35,647 bases of DNA from Nanobdellota archaeon. GTDB taxonomy: Archaea > Nanobdellota > Nanobdellia > Pacearchaeales > GW2011-AR1. Shown here piece by piece: positions 1-8,999 of the stretch; the first letter of the stretch is position 1; each line of letters starts with the position of its first letter. The stretch is from positions 1 to 35,647 of the forward strand of contig JAHITZ010000044.1 in the NCBI GenBank assembly GCA_018817405.1, in the 5' to 3' direction. Below the pieces are notes generated by a model, which was given only the letters and a program-made list of their open reading frames with translations, did not search any database and had not been told where the DNA came from. The translations under genes and the position numbers were made by a program.

Positions 1-2547
1 ATCTTCAGGCGAATCACAGCTTGGGTCTTCTGGATAATCTGTATAAAGGTCATTGTCGTTGTCAATGCCATCTTGACACTCAAAAGGATATCTGTAACCA
101 GGCATTTTCAAACAAACAAAACCAGCTTCCTGATCATCTCCGTACAATCCTTCAACAATCTCGCATTCACTATTCATCTTTCGCGTGCCACAATGATCAT
201 ACTCAACATCTCCGCATTCGGGGCTTGAAAAATGAAATCCTGTGTCGTGCCAGTTTTTGTGTCCGCTACTGAAAGGGTCTGCAACCCTAACAAAGCCGGC
301 TGCATCATCAGACCTTAAATCCAGCTGCCAGCAAAACTGGGACAACTCATAAGAGTAAGGTAACCAAGCATTTTCATCCTCACAATAGTTCAACGTATCG
401 TCATAATTCAGATGATTGTTATAACCACTATAAACACATCTACTATCGTCAGGATAATTTTCAGTATAAACTTCAAATCCCTCAGGACAATAAGCAATCA
501 TGTCTTCATAAGGGTCATTATAACTAGAACATTCTGGGTCCTTAGGGAACCAAGTTTCATCTATCCAACACCCAAAGAGATCGCAAGTCCCATCCCCATC
601 GTTGTCAATTCCATCCTCACACGCACGTTCTTCATCATTATCATCCCAACTATCGCACATCGAGTCTTCTTGATCAATCAAACCATTAAAGTTATTATCG
701 ATCCCATCATTACATTCTGAATCTCCATTGTTTTCTTCATTATAATCATAGACGCTAGAACAACCAAAATCATCCGGGTAATCTACATAACCGTCATTAT
801 CGTTATCGATACCATCATCACAACGCGGAGTATAACATTCAATTGTATTAGGATCATCATCATCACAATCTTTTTCTTCTTCGCACCACGCAGGACAAGT
901 GCCTGGCTTTGTCTCAGAAATTCCCCAATTACAATAACCATCACCATCATTATCGGCGCAGGCAATTTGACGAAGGACTTCATCGCTAAAAACTGGATTA
1001 AGTAAAGCATGTGTCCATCCAATGTCTGTAATATCTGTTTTTATTCTTCCATAACCATTTTCCCCCCACCACTCACCCCAACTATTCTTAAATATCCAAA
1101 CTGTCTCTTCATCTAAAAAATCTTTATCATAACCAATTAAATTCATAGCATGCCCCCAACTGTAAATCCCACCACTTACCCCCCCGTTATTAGTTATCAT
1201 GCCTTTCAAAGTTTCTTCATTTGAATCATCAAATCTATCTCTACCAGTTATACTAATTAATTCTACCGGATTATTACATCTTTGAGTACAGGGCACTCCA
1301 CCATCAGGATCAGTTGCTTGATAAGGAAAACAGTTCTCCTCAACTATACCATTATTTATAACATAATCTAATGCGATGCGGGGCCAATATCCATTACAAG
1401 TATCTCCATCAGGCATGCAAGACACTAACTCTTGCTCAGACAAATCCAAATCAATATGTTGATTAAAATACAAATTAACTAAAAGTTCTGTTGCTCCTGC
1501 TGAAGCAAATGCCCAGCAACTTCCGCACCCTCGTTGGTCCTTCACCGGCGTCACCCAATTTTCTCCATGTACTTCTCTCCAATCCCAGTAAGGTGGAAGA
1601 TTAGAAGGACTCATATGTACTCTCTCATCTTCTTCTACCTTTACTTCTGTTTTTTTCTCTGAAGGAATTTCAAAAATTCCTCCTTTGTAATATTCAAATC
1701 CAAATGTGTTAGGTAATTCGCCATTGTTAAATAATTCTCCGTTTTCGCTTACCCCTCCAAACAATTTCTTTTTCTCAACATAACTCAACCCAGAAACACT
1801 TGTCTCGTCAGCAATCCATTTAAATCCTTTTTCAGAAATTACATCGTTCCATCTTTCAACTTTAATTCCTTCCTGGCTAAACTTATAATCTTCTCTTGAT
1901 AATAAACGCGAAGCATCTGGAGAATCTTCTCTCAATGCGTAAACTCCATCAAGCTTGAGATAACCATCTTTAATTTCAATAATTAAATATTTTATTACTA
2001 CCCCAGTCGGGAGATGGCATGTTTCCCATTCACAAAAATTTTCTACATCAAAAATATCATCAAGACCAAGAAAGTCACTTGCAAAAATAAGATGAACATT
2101 ATTATCTTCACCCTCTGCTAAAACTCTTGCATAACCTCCTTTAGAAAAAATTTCTCCGTTTCCAGAAACAGAAACACCAGCCACAGGATAATCATAATCA
2201 ACTTGAATCTTAATGCTTTCTTCAAAAGTTCCGTCAAAAATAGAGTCTACTTCAATACTCGAAGGCAAAGAAAAATATAAAACATCTTCTTCATCAAACA
2301 ATTGCTCATTTAAAGAATCTAGAATTTCACCCCTTTGGGTTGTTTCGCCCTCTAAAATCTCTTCGCCTCCACTAATCACCTTCTTAGTGTCAATCATCCC
2401 AGGAGAAAACAAAACCTCTTCATCAGAAACCAAATAACTCTTTACCTCACCAAGAAAAGAATCTTCCTCAACATCACTAAAAACCAATACAACAGAAAAA
2501 ACCAACAACAATACTACTAAAAAAACCAGCAGCCACTTTTTTTCCAT
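1..2547 (-). CDS. Papain-family (C1A) secreted cysteine protease with acidic Asp/Asn repeats, 3' end missing
   Basis: The reading frame is open from an ATG at 2547 to the left edge of the window, 849 codons without a stop, so the protein is incomplete. Residues 1-22 are a hydrophobic signal or anchor (MEKKWLLVFLVVLLL). After a beta-rich pro-region of roughly 300 residues comes a papain domain. It has DQRGCGSCWAFA with catalytic Cys344, YSWGHAMNLIGYD with His466 and FKNSWGEWWGENGYG with Asn488, so the triad is complete. From about residue 520 onward there are repeated Cys-bearing acidic units of the type DGIDNDNDGYVDYPDD, which resemble thrombospondin-3/MopE-like calcium-binding repeats. This suggests an exported, calcium-stabilised protease. 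A TTTATTAAT element about 28 nt before the ATG overlaps the stop of the upstream lipoprotein gene and could be its own promoter. The family call is firm; the substrate is unknown. Confidence 0.9.
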   Translation of the reverse strand, partial: MEKKWLLVFLVVLLLVFSVVLVFSDVEEDSFLGEVKSYLVSDEEVLFSPGMIDTKKVISGGEEILEGETTQRGEILDSLNEQLFDEEDVLYFSLPSSIEVDSIFDGTFEESIKIQVDYDYPVAGVSVSGNGEIFSKGGYARVLAEGEDNNVHLIFASDFLGLDDIFDVENFCEWETCHLPTGVVIKYLIIEIKDGYLKLDGVYALREDSPDASRLLSREDYKFSQEGIKVERWNDVISEKGFKWIADETSVSGLSYVEKKKLFGGVSENGELFNNGELPNTFGFEYYKGGIFEIPSEKKTEVKVEEDERVHMSPSNLPPYWDWREVHGENWVTPVKDQRGCGSCWAFASAGATELLVNLYFNQHIDLDLSEQELVSCMPDGDTCNGYWPRIALDYVINNGIVEENCFPYQATDPDGGVPCTQRCNNPVELISITGRDRFDDSNEETLKGMITNNGGVSGGIYSWGHAMNLIGYDKDFLDEETVWIFKNSWGEWWGENGYGRIKTDITDIGWTHALLNPVFSDEVLRQIACADNDGDGYCNWGISETKPGTCPAWCEEEKDCDDDDPNTIECYTPRCDDGIDNDNDGYVDYPDDFGCSSVYDYNEENNGDSECNDGIDNNFNGLIDQEDSMCDSWDDNDEERACEDGIDNDGDGTCDLFGCWIDETWFPKDPECSSYNDPYEDMIAYCPEGFEVYTENYPDDSRCVYSGYNNHLNYDDTLNYCEDENAWLPYSYELSQFCWQLDLRSDDAAGFVRVADPFSSGHKNWHDTGFHFSSPECGDVEYDHCGTRKMNSECEIVEGLYGDDQEAGFVCLKMPGYRYPFECQDGIDNDNDLYTDYPEDPSCDSPED

Positions 2548-2576
2548 CTCTCTCAATACAAATCAAGATTAATAAA

Positions 2577-3830
2577 TCATTCTGTTTTTTCTAAATCCAT
2601 AGCATGCACCCACAACCCTCCAACACAATCATTCACATCAACGGGAACAGAAAAATGAATAGCAGAAATATCCCCTTCTTCATTTTGAACGCCATCAAGT
2701 ATTCTAATTATATCACCACAATACTCAGAACTAGGAATATAATAAACCGTAAACCTATTTTCAGAACCTCTAATAATTCCTTTTCCAGAAAGACTAAAGT
2801 CAGGCATTCCAACATAATTCTCAGATGTTTGATTTCTTATTTCAATCGTTCCCTCCATACCAGTAAATCCTCTTGGCGGATAAATCTGAAATGGGTCTGA
2901 CCTAATATAAAGACCTTCAACAATCGGAGGATTCGAACCTGTTTCAAGATTTAAACTATAATCTCTAGGAGGTATCAGCCCTTGATCAGTAGGTATAACC
3001 CCTCTAAGATCTTGAAGACCATCACCATTCAAAGCATTTCTAACAATCCCAACAACTCTAGAAACTTCTTCATCCGCCAAAATCTCTTCAGGTGTATTCA
3101 ATCCAGCAATTCCTGTAACACTCTCAACTTCTTCATTTCCAGTACCACCCCCGCCCCCCAACTCCGGAAGCAAATACCTTACAGGTGTAAGAGTCACTTC
3201 GTCAGCAGAATCAAAAACTACGCAATTACTATCGTAATCTCCTACTGGGCTTGACAAAGAAATTGCAGAAAGACTTCCTGATTTTTCTTTCTGTCCACTT
3301 AAGATATTAACAAAATCTACTATGCAACCCCCTCCAAGATTTTGTTCAGTCAAATAATAAAGTGTAAATTTATTATCTCTACCCCGCATAATAACATTTC
3401 CGTTCAAGCCTATATCACTTCGAACTCCGCCCTGGATATCATTTTCCAGATAAACTACATCAACACAGTTATCTAATGTTTGAGAGTGGACTCTTAATAA
3501 GGACGGTTCAATTAGACCACTTTCGAGAATACCGTGTCCCTCTACTATATATGTTTCTTCTATATTCGGCGGGCTAGTTCCTCGTTCAAGATTCAAATCA
3601 TATCCCTTTAATTCTACCGAATCAATTAATCTCGCAACATTTTCATTCGCCAAAATCTCTTCAGGTGTATTCAATCCAGCAATTCCTGTAACACTCTCAA
3701 CTTCTTCATTTCCAGTACCACCCCCGCCCCCCAATCCCGGAGGCAAATTCTCACGAGGACATCCTCCTAACAATAACACTAAACCTCCAACTACCGCCTT
3801 CTTTACAAATTTATTTTTTCTTAAACCCAT
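2577..3830 (-). CDS. Predicted lipoprotein of two tandem homologous domains
   Basis: I do not recognise a named family. The frame is open from 3845, but a TTTAAA element lies 27 nt before the second Met (3830), which favours that start for a leaderless mRNA; the protein is then 417 residues. A basic start, a hydrophobic stretch and VLLLGGCPRE form a lipobox-like signal. The rest is two copies of a domain of about 190 residues, each beginning with a Gly-rich hinge and GIAGLNTPEEILA. Shared features are YDLNLERG versus YSLNLETG, RGRDNKFTLYYL versus RGSENRFTVYYI, and a Cys-containing end. Both domains look beta-rich, so cell-surface display is likely. It sits 29 bp upstream of the papain-type protease gene on the same strand. 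The two may work together outside the cell, but nothing in the sequence proves it. Confidence 0.8.
   Translation of the reverse strand: MGLRKNKFVKKAVVGGLVLLLGGCPRENLPPGLGGGGGTGNEEVESVTGIAGLNTPEEILANENVARLIDSVELKGYDLNLERGTSPPNIEETYIVEGHGILESGLIEPSLLRVHSQTLDNCVDVVYLENDIQGGVRSDIGLNGNVIMRGRDNKFTLYYLTEQNLGGGCIVDFVNILSGQKEKSGSLSAISLSSPVGDYDSNCVVFDSADEVTLTPVRYLLPELGGGGGTGNEEVESVTGIAGLNTPEEILADEEVSRVVGIVRNALNGDGLQDLRGVIPTDQGLIPPRDYSLNLETGSNPPIVEGLYIRSDPFQIYPPRGFTGMEGTIEIRNQTSENYVGMPDFSLSGKGIIRGSENRFTVYYIPSSEYCGDIIRILDGVQNEEGDISAIHFSVPVDVNDCVGGLWVHAMDLEKTE
3076..3161. repeat. 86-bp direct repeat, copy A (inside lipoprotein gene)
   Basis: This stretch is identical over 86 bases to 3649-3734. It encodes the Gly-rich hinge and the GIAGLNTPEEILA segment at the start of the second domain. 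The flanking domains have diverged strongly, so this block is either under strong constraint or was recently homogenised by gene conversion. Confidence 0.9.
3649..3734. repeat. 86-bp direct repeat, copy B (inside lipoprotein gene)
   Basis: This is the second copy of the 86-bp block at 3076-3161, encoding the start of the first domain right after the lipobox. Recombination between the copies would remove one whole domain in frame (573 bp, divisible by three). Confidence 0.9.
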
Positions 3831-3853
3831 AAAAAACAAGAACATATGCCTCT

Positions 3854-3859
3854 TTTAAA
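3854..3859 (-). promoter_or_regulatory. TATA-like element of the lipoprotein gene
   Basis: TTTAAA on the minus strand centred about 27 nt before the ATG at 3830. The same spacing recurs for most genes here, supporting leaderless transcription and the shorter start. Confidence 0.5.
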
Positions 3860-3984
3860 TCTTTCTAAAACCTGGTCCAATAGAAATATTACTGGTTAAT
3901 AGTATTAAGAACTCATCTCAATTATCTGGATAATAGCTTTAACCTCGCATTTATTATAATGGGTTACCTATAGTTTTAACTATC

Positions 3985-6900
3985 TCAAAACCACTTCCCC
4001 AACGCTTCCTGCTTTTCTTTTTCTCTACCAAATATCGATTCAATATACATCTGCGTCAGCTCCAGGCTTTCTAACAAATATTTCGAAGCGCCAAACTCAT
4101 GAGCCAAATCTAAAGCAGGCTGCATGTACTTGACAATTGAGCCCTCTGAAATGGTAAATATAATCTTCCCACCACACTTCGTACACTTCCCAACTAACGG
4201 TGGCCTCCTAAATTTCTCATTGCAACCAACACATCTAAAACCCTGCATCGAAAACTTCCTCAAATTACCCCTCGTGTCCCTAATAAAGTGCCTCTCAATC
4301 ACAAGCCTGGCAACATCCTGCGTGTCAACAGCCCTAATCTTCTTGCACAAGTCCATCTGCTCCTTGACCTTCTCATGCATCGTCGGCAAAATCTTATAAG
4401 AAGAATTTATCACCCCTGCATTAAAATCAGAACAGCTGTGCGTAAACCGAATGCGCGAAAAAGTATCATCTCCATTCTTCAACCTTTCTTTAACATTATC
4501 AACCTTCACCTCAGACGAGTGCTTCCCTTGCTCGGCCATTTCATACAACTCTAAGGGATATTTACCTAAAATAAAATCCAAAATCTGATCATCAACTTCT
4601 CCAGCCCTGATGTGTATGTTTAGAACTAAAGGAGAATCCTGCGTCCCCCCGCGATGAGCTGGCAAAAATTTCCTAGAAAAATTCAAAAGCAGATCCATAA
4701 GCAACATCGCTGCAGCCTCATCCCCGTCACAATCTCTCCTCATAGCAGCATGCATATACGGAGAAGCAAGCAATGCCTGAATCTTAGAATACCCAATAAT
4801 CCTACCAACACTAGCAGTGCAAATATGTGGCGCAATGCAAACAACAAGATGTCCAATCATGTCTTCCTTTTTCTGCACATTATAAAACCTTTCCAAACCA
4901 TAAATTTTTTCAAGCTCTTCATCAACAAACTTTCCAATATTAAAAAAAACATTATCTGCCTTTTCGTCCAAAGTCTCTGGGCAGGCAGGCAAAATAACAT
5001 CATGCGGAAACAGCTCCAAAATCTGATCATTATTTTCTAATTTCTTCCCAGAGGTGTCTTTCTCATAACCCATTTCTTTCAACTTCTCTACAGGGGTCCC
5101 AATCTCTTTAGGTTTAAAATGCGTAAGGGACATTTCAGTCATATCATACCTTATCGTTCCATCTTTATTGACTTGCAAATTGTGTTTTGCCCTCAACAAC
5201 CCCTTTGCCAAAAATTCGGTGCTGTGGTCTGCATTGCTCGTCCCCCTAACTCCCTTCACAAGCGGGATTTCATCAGCACTTACCCCTGCAATTTTCTTAG
5301 CATGGTCAAAGTAATGCCTAATATCAATCCTCCTCTCACTAAAACCCCTCCCCTCCTCCTCCGAGCGTTTACAAAATTCCCCACATGACTCGCATTTTGG
5401 ATAAAGAGTCTCTCTTTCACATTTCCCACAATAAAAATTAGGAAATTGTCCTCTGACCACCCCTGCATCCAATGCCGCCTGAAAACTTCTTAACCTCCCT
5501 CCTTCCTCCCCAACAGGAAACAAAACATGCGGACTCCCAGTCAACTTCCTCAACTTCGCCTTTTCAGGCCGCCCCATCCTCGCCCCAATAAACGTCCCAG
5601 CCTTATCCTTAATTTTAAACCTGCACAAAGAGTTAATAATCTCCAAAACATCCTCACCACCAAGGCTTTTTATCTTTTTCATGAGGTCCTCTGTCTGAAT
5701 TTCAAAAGACTCCTTATCTAACCTTAAAATGTTAAAACCTAAATTAAACAACAAAGCATTTCTGTTCTTTTCCTCAACAACAATATTCTCCAATGTCACA
5801 ATATGCTCACAACCAATCAGCTCCAACGCCCTTTTCCCTTTCACAAACCTTTCTTTATCATTCTTAGTCCAAGGCAACACCAACTTCCCATCTGGTAATT
5901 CCCCATGCCCGACCCAGTCAAACAAGGCAAAAAAATCATTCTTACTAATTTGTGTCCAGTAAAAAATATAAGAAGGATGCAGTGGAATTTTATATTTCTC
6001 GGAAAATTTAACAGCTTCTTCAAAATCAATACAAAAATCATCTTCTGTCTTCCCGCCAGCCTTCTCCAATTCAAGCCCCCACCACTCTTCAACATACCCT
6101 GACTTCAACAATTCAAAATTCCGATTTATAACATCTCCCAATGGAAACAAAAGGTCCCCAAGATAAATTATCTCTTCCACATCCCTATAAAGTTTCTTAG
6201 CTTCTTCAAAATCACTAAGTTTCTTAACAGTTCCATCTTTAAGCTTAACAATTGGTCCATCAATGCTATCACAAACAGTTACAGCACACCCCTTCGTAGG
6301 CTTCTCTATCTTCAATTGCGTTCCAGAAGAAATAAAACTATTTGAAATGGCCATTGTTGCTGGATGCACTAGTGTGGCTGAAAAACCACCTGTTCTGCTC
6401 CGCCCATACCTAAATCTAAACCCCCCGCTTCGAGAAGGATGACTAAAAACAGGCCTCCCTGCAACAAGGTCTTTAATATACGTAGGAGAAGTATCAGAAC
6501 TCCCTTTCTCTCGCTTTTTATGAAGTTCGAGATATCCATCAAGGTAATCCCACCCTGTTGCCTTAAACCCTTTTTCTTTCACACCCTTCAACAACCTCAA
6601 ACCCTTCTGTGCCTTCTGTGCCAACCCCTCTGAAAAAATCAAACACATCCCACCCCGAATAAAATTAGTCTCGACTCTATCCAAATCCTTATAATTAGAA
6701 ACCTCCCTGTTCTCTGTCGGGTCTCCAGAAATTTGTATCGGCAAGTTCTTCGCAAGAAAAACAATTTCCTCCTCCGTAGGCAAATACTGTAAATTCGTAA
6801 CACGCTCATGATAATCGTAATTCTCAGTAACATATCTCCTAACCTCTTGTTCGTCAGGATCATACTTCGCAAATCCAAAAGTTTCCCTCAGGTAATCTAT

Positions 6901-7392
6901 CAGCATCAACACAACACATCCTGCGGTCGTACCAGCGCTCCTTATCGGACCTGAAAAATAAGCAATAAGGTGATCTTCCCCTTTCCTTGTTTTCCCTATT
7001 TTTAAGGTTGTAAACCCTTCTATCGGGCTTGACACAACCCCTAAAGTAATATACGCAAAACCAACCCTTATCCCTGCATCCATCGCTTGCAACAAACTTT
7101 CAAACTTGCAGAACTTCTCCCTAGCAATTTCCTCTGCAATCTTAAAAGAAACTGCTGTATTTAACTGCCCATGCTCTTTTTCCAATTCCAAAATCCTATT
7201 GATAATTTTTTTATCTCCAAGTTGTGGATAAACAACAGAGATCAAACCAACTGCCTTTTCTGCAAGAGAAGTAGCAACAGGCGTTTCCACTTTTGAAACA
7301 GGATCAAGCCCCTTTGCCCTAGCTCGCTCTGCAACCTCATAAGCCTTCTTTACTCCCTTGTATATTACCTTAAAATGTTGGTTGACGCTCAT
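3985..7392 (-). CDS. polC: DNA polymerase II (family D) large subunit DP2
   Basis: This is the catalytic subunit of the archaeal replicative polymerase PolD, 1135 residues, ending in TGA. The double-psi beta-barrel active-site signature MRRDCDGDEAA is at about 884-895, with the metal-binding acids D887, D889 and D891. Two zinc ribbons are visible: CGKCERETLYPKCESCGEFC near 655-677, and CVGC paired with CTKC at about 1054-1073. The C-terminus, QEALGKWF (1128-1135), fits a PIP box (QxxLxxWF) for docking on the PCNA clamp. No intein interrupts the gene, unlike some Pyrococcus orthologues. The start overlaps the DP1 stop by four bases (ATGA), so the two subunits are probably translationally coupled and made in equal amounts. 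Confidence 0.97.
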   Translation of the reverse strand: MSVNQHFKVIYKGVKKAYEVAERARAKGLDPVSKVETPVATSLAEKAVGLISVVYPQLGDKKIINRILELEKEHGQLNTAVSFKIAEEIAREKFCKFESLLQAMDAGIRVGFAYITLGVVSSPIEGFTTLKIGKTRKGEDHLIAYFSGPIRSAGTTAGCVVLMLIDYLRETFGFAKYDPDEQEVRRYVTENYDYHERVTNLQYLPTEEEIVFLAKNLPIQISGDPTENREVSNYKDLDRVETNFIRGGMCLIFSEGLAQKAQKGLRLLKGVKEKGFKATGWDYLDGYLELHKKREKGSSDTSPTYIKDLVAGRPVFSHPSRSGGFRFRYGRSRTGGFSATLVHPATMAISNSFISSGTQLKIEKPTKGCAVTVCDSIDGPIVKLKDGTVKKLSDFEEAKKLYRDVEEIIYLGDLLFPLGDVINRNFELLKSGYVEEWWGLELEKAGGKTEDDFCIDFEEAVKFSEKYKIPLHPSYIFYWTQISKNDFFALFDWVGHGELPDGKLVLPWTKNDKERFVKGKRALELIGCEHIVTLENIVVEEKNRNALLFNLGFNILRLDKESFEIQTEDLMKKIKSLGGEDVLEIINSLCRFKIKDKAGTFIGARMGRPEKAKLRKLTGSPHVLFPVGEEGGRLRSFQAALDAGVVRGQFPNFYCGKCERETLYPKCESCGEFCKRSEEEGRGFSERRIDIRHYFDHAKKIAGVSADEIPLVKGVRGTSNADHSTEFLAKGLLRAKHNLQVNKDGTIRYDMTEMSLTHFKPKEIGTPVEKLKEMGYEKDTSGKKLENNDQILELFPHDVILPACPETLDEKADNVFFNIGKFVDEELEKIYGLERFYNVQKKEDMIGHLVVCIAPHICTASVGRIIGYSKIQALLASPYMHAAMRRDCDGDEAAAMLLMDLLLNFSRKFLPAHRGGTQDSPLVLNIHIRAGEVDDQILDFILGKYPLELYEMAEQGKHSSEVKVDNVKERLKNGDDTFSRIRFTHSCSDFNAGVINSSYKILPTMHEKVKEQMDLCKKIRAVDTQDVARLVIERHFIRDTRGNLRKFSMQGFRCVGCNEKFRRPPLVGKCTKCGGKIIFTISEGSIVKYMQPALDLAHEFGASKYLLESLELTQMYIESIFGREKEKQEALGKWF

Positions 7393-8999
7393 CCTCTGCC
7401 TCCATTATTCCCCCTCCATGTTCCAATCTCGTCCACCTCTGTATCATCGCGAAAATCAAAAACTTTCAGCTCCCTTGTCTTCAAATTCAAAACAGGCACC
7501 TTACAAGGATCAGGAACATGCCCTACTTTTTCCTCAAAAGGCGTCTGTGCTTGCCAGCAACTACCAGTTATAATCAAAACCCTATTATAAGAACCAACAT
7601 CAAGGTGATGCACCTCTCCCGTACACAAAACATCGGGAACCTCTGAAATAACCAATGGATCATGCTCTGCATTTGGAACATAAACAATAGAAGGAGAAAC
7701 GCCATACATTGGAGCAAGATGCCTTCTCTTTAGCATTTGCTCAACAGCCTTCGCAGGACAGCGATACGCCTTCATCATCCTCAAAGATTTAACCTCATTA
7801 ATCAGAGCGTTCATAGAAGCACCATGATACATCAAAACTTTAAACTCCTTCTCACCCTCCAATAACTTAACCATTGTTGGATTAGTAACCAAAACCAGGT
7901 TCTCAATTTCATAAAGCTGGGGCGCATATTTCTTGTTGATTATCGGCTGCGGTTCTGCAACCCTCGTCGCGTCGTGCTGTCCAGGACACATAAAAATTGT
8001 AATGTGTTTAGGAATCCTCTTCAAATAAGAAGCAACCAACCCATATTGCTCCTCCATCGTCTTCAAATTTAACTCTGCTTCTTGCCCAGGAAAAATTCCA
8101 ACACCATCAACACTATCCCCAACAAAAAAAAGATATTTTATTTTCTTAGCTACTTCGCTATCACCATTAATCCATTCTAAAAAACGATTAAAACTCTTTG
8201 CCAAATGTCTGCCGCTTCCACAGTGAGTATCAGAAATAAAAGCAACATTAATATCACTTTCAAACCTCATTTTTTCATAAATAAAAGAGTCTGGGTAAAA
8301 GATATCATACACAAACAAAATGTCTCTATTTCCCGAGGCTTTTATCCCGACAACATCATCCAGTTGTAATTCTTCTGCTTTTTGAAAAATTTCCTCGCGG
8401 TCAAATTTCACCAAAGCCTTTATCTCCCCAGTTAAATCTTCAAAAGTTATAATTAAATTCTTATTTTTAGTAATTCTTTTTTCTGTTACAATGGCTATTA
8501 TGCCCACGTTTGTCCTATCAGAAGAAATTTTATTAATCGAAACTAAATTTCTCTGTAGTTCTGGCCTTTGCATTAAAATCCTCTGTAGCTGCTGGTACCT
8601 TGCTCTAAAATGCTTGGTAAAATCCCTAACTTCTAACTTCTTGTCTGGTGCGGTATCAGAATAAATGATTTTATAATGGTGTTTTTCAAGATTTTTCAAA
8701 CTAATTTCCTCAATAACTTCTTTCTCCCTTCTTACTTCCAAACTCAGACCCAAATTAACAAAAACCTTCTCTACAACACTTTTATCTTCTCCAGGAAGTT
8801 GGTTAACAAATTGCTTGACATAACCCACATTTTTATTCAAAACACTTCTTGTTAAAAGTTTTTGTCCAGAAACCTTTTCTAATTGCTCTAAAAAATCCCT
8901 CGCTACCCTTGCATTATTAAAACCACTTATTAAATCATAAATCTCTTTTTCAAGCAAAAGACCTTTTTCACGAATTGTGTTTAACACTCCTTTATCCAC
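7389..8999 (-). CDS. polB: DNA polymerase II (family D) small subunit DP1, 3'-5' exonuclease
   Basis: This 536-residue protein is the proofreading subunit of PolD. An N-terminal region of about 130 residues precedes an OB-fold (about 160-235) and a calcineurin-like phosphoesterase domain. Its metal motifs are FISDTHCGSGRH (near 250), VGDSVDG (near 294), CPGQHDATR (near 340), MYHGASMN (near 388) and CTGEVHHLD (near 463). The usual GNHD motif reads GQHD, as is common in DP1. The start is GTG, overlapping the Cdc6 TAG by one base; the ATGA overlap at its end leads into DP2. With no gap on either side, it is the middle gene of a cdc6-DP1-DP2 operon. An intact set of metal ligands suggests active proofreading. 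Confidence 0.96.
   Translation of the reverse strand: MDKGVLNTIREKGLLLEKEIYDLISGFNNARVARDFLEQLEKVSGQKLLTRSVLNKNVGYVKQFVNQLPGEDKSVVEKVFVNLGLSLEVRREKEVIEEISLKNLEKHHYKIIYSDTAPDKKLEVRDFTKHFRARYQQLQRILMQRPELQRNLVSINKISSDRTNVGIIAIVTEKRITKNKNLIITFEDLTGEIKALVKFDREEIFQKAEELQLDDVVGIKASGNRDILFVYDIFYPDSFIYEKMRFESDINVAFISDTHCGSGRHLAKSFNRFLEWINGDSEVAKKIKYLFFVGDSVDGVGIFPGQEAELNLKTMEEQYGLVASYLKRIPKHITIFMCPGQHDATRVAEPQPIINKKYAPQLYEIENLVLVTNPTMVKLLEGEKEFKVLMYHGASMNALINEVKSLRMMKAYRCPAKAVEQMLKRRHLAPMYGVSPSIVYVPNAEHDPLVISEVPDVLCTGEVHHLDVGSYNRVLIITGSCWQAQTPFEEKVGHVPDPCKVPVLNLKTRELKVFDFRDDTEVDEIGTWRGNNGGRG

Noticed and set aside
783-1022. Open frame on the minus strand inside the protease gene
   Set aside because: It is an out-of-frame shadow of the Asp/Asn repeat region; the protease frame explains this DNA fully.
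3985-7392. Possible intein in DP2
   Set aside because: The active-site region around DCDGDE is continuous and the total length leaves no room for an intein.
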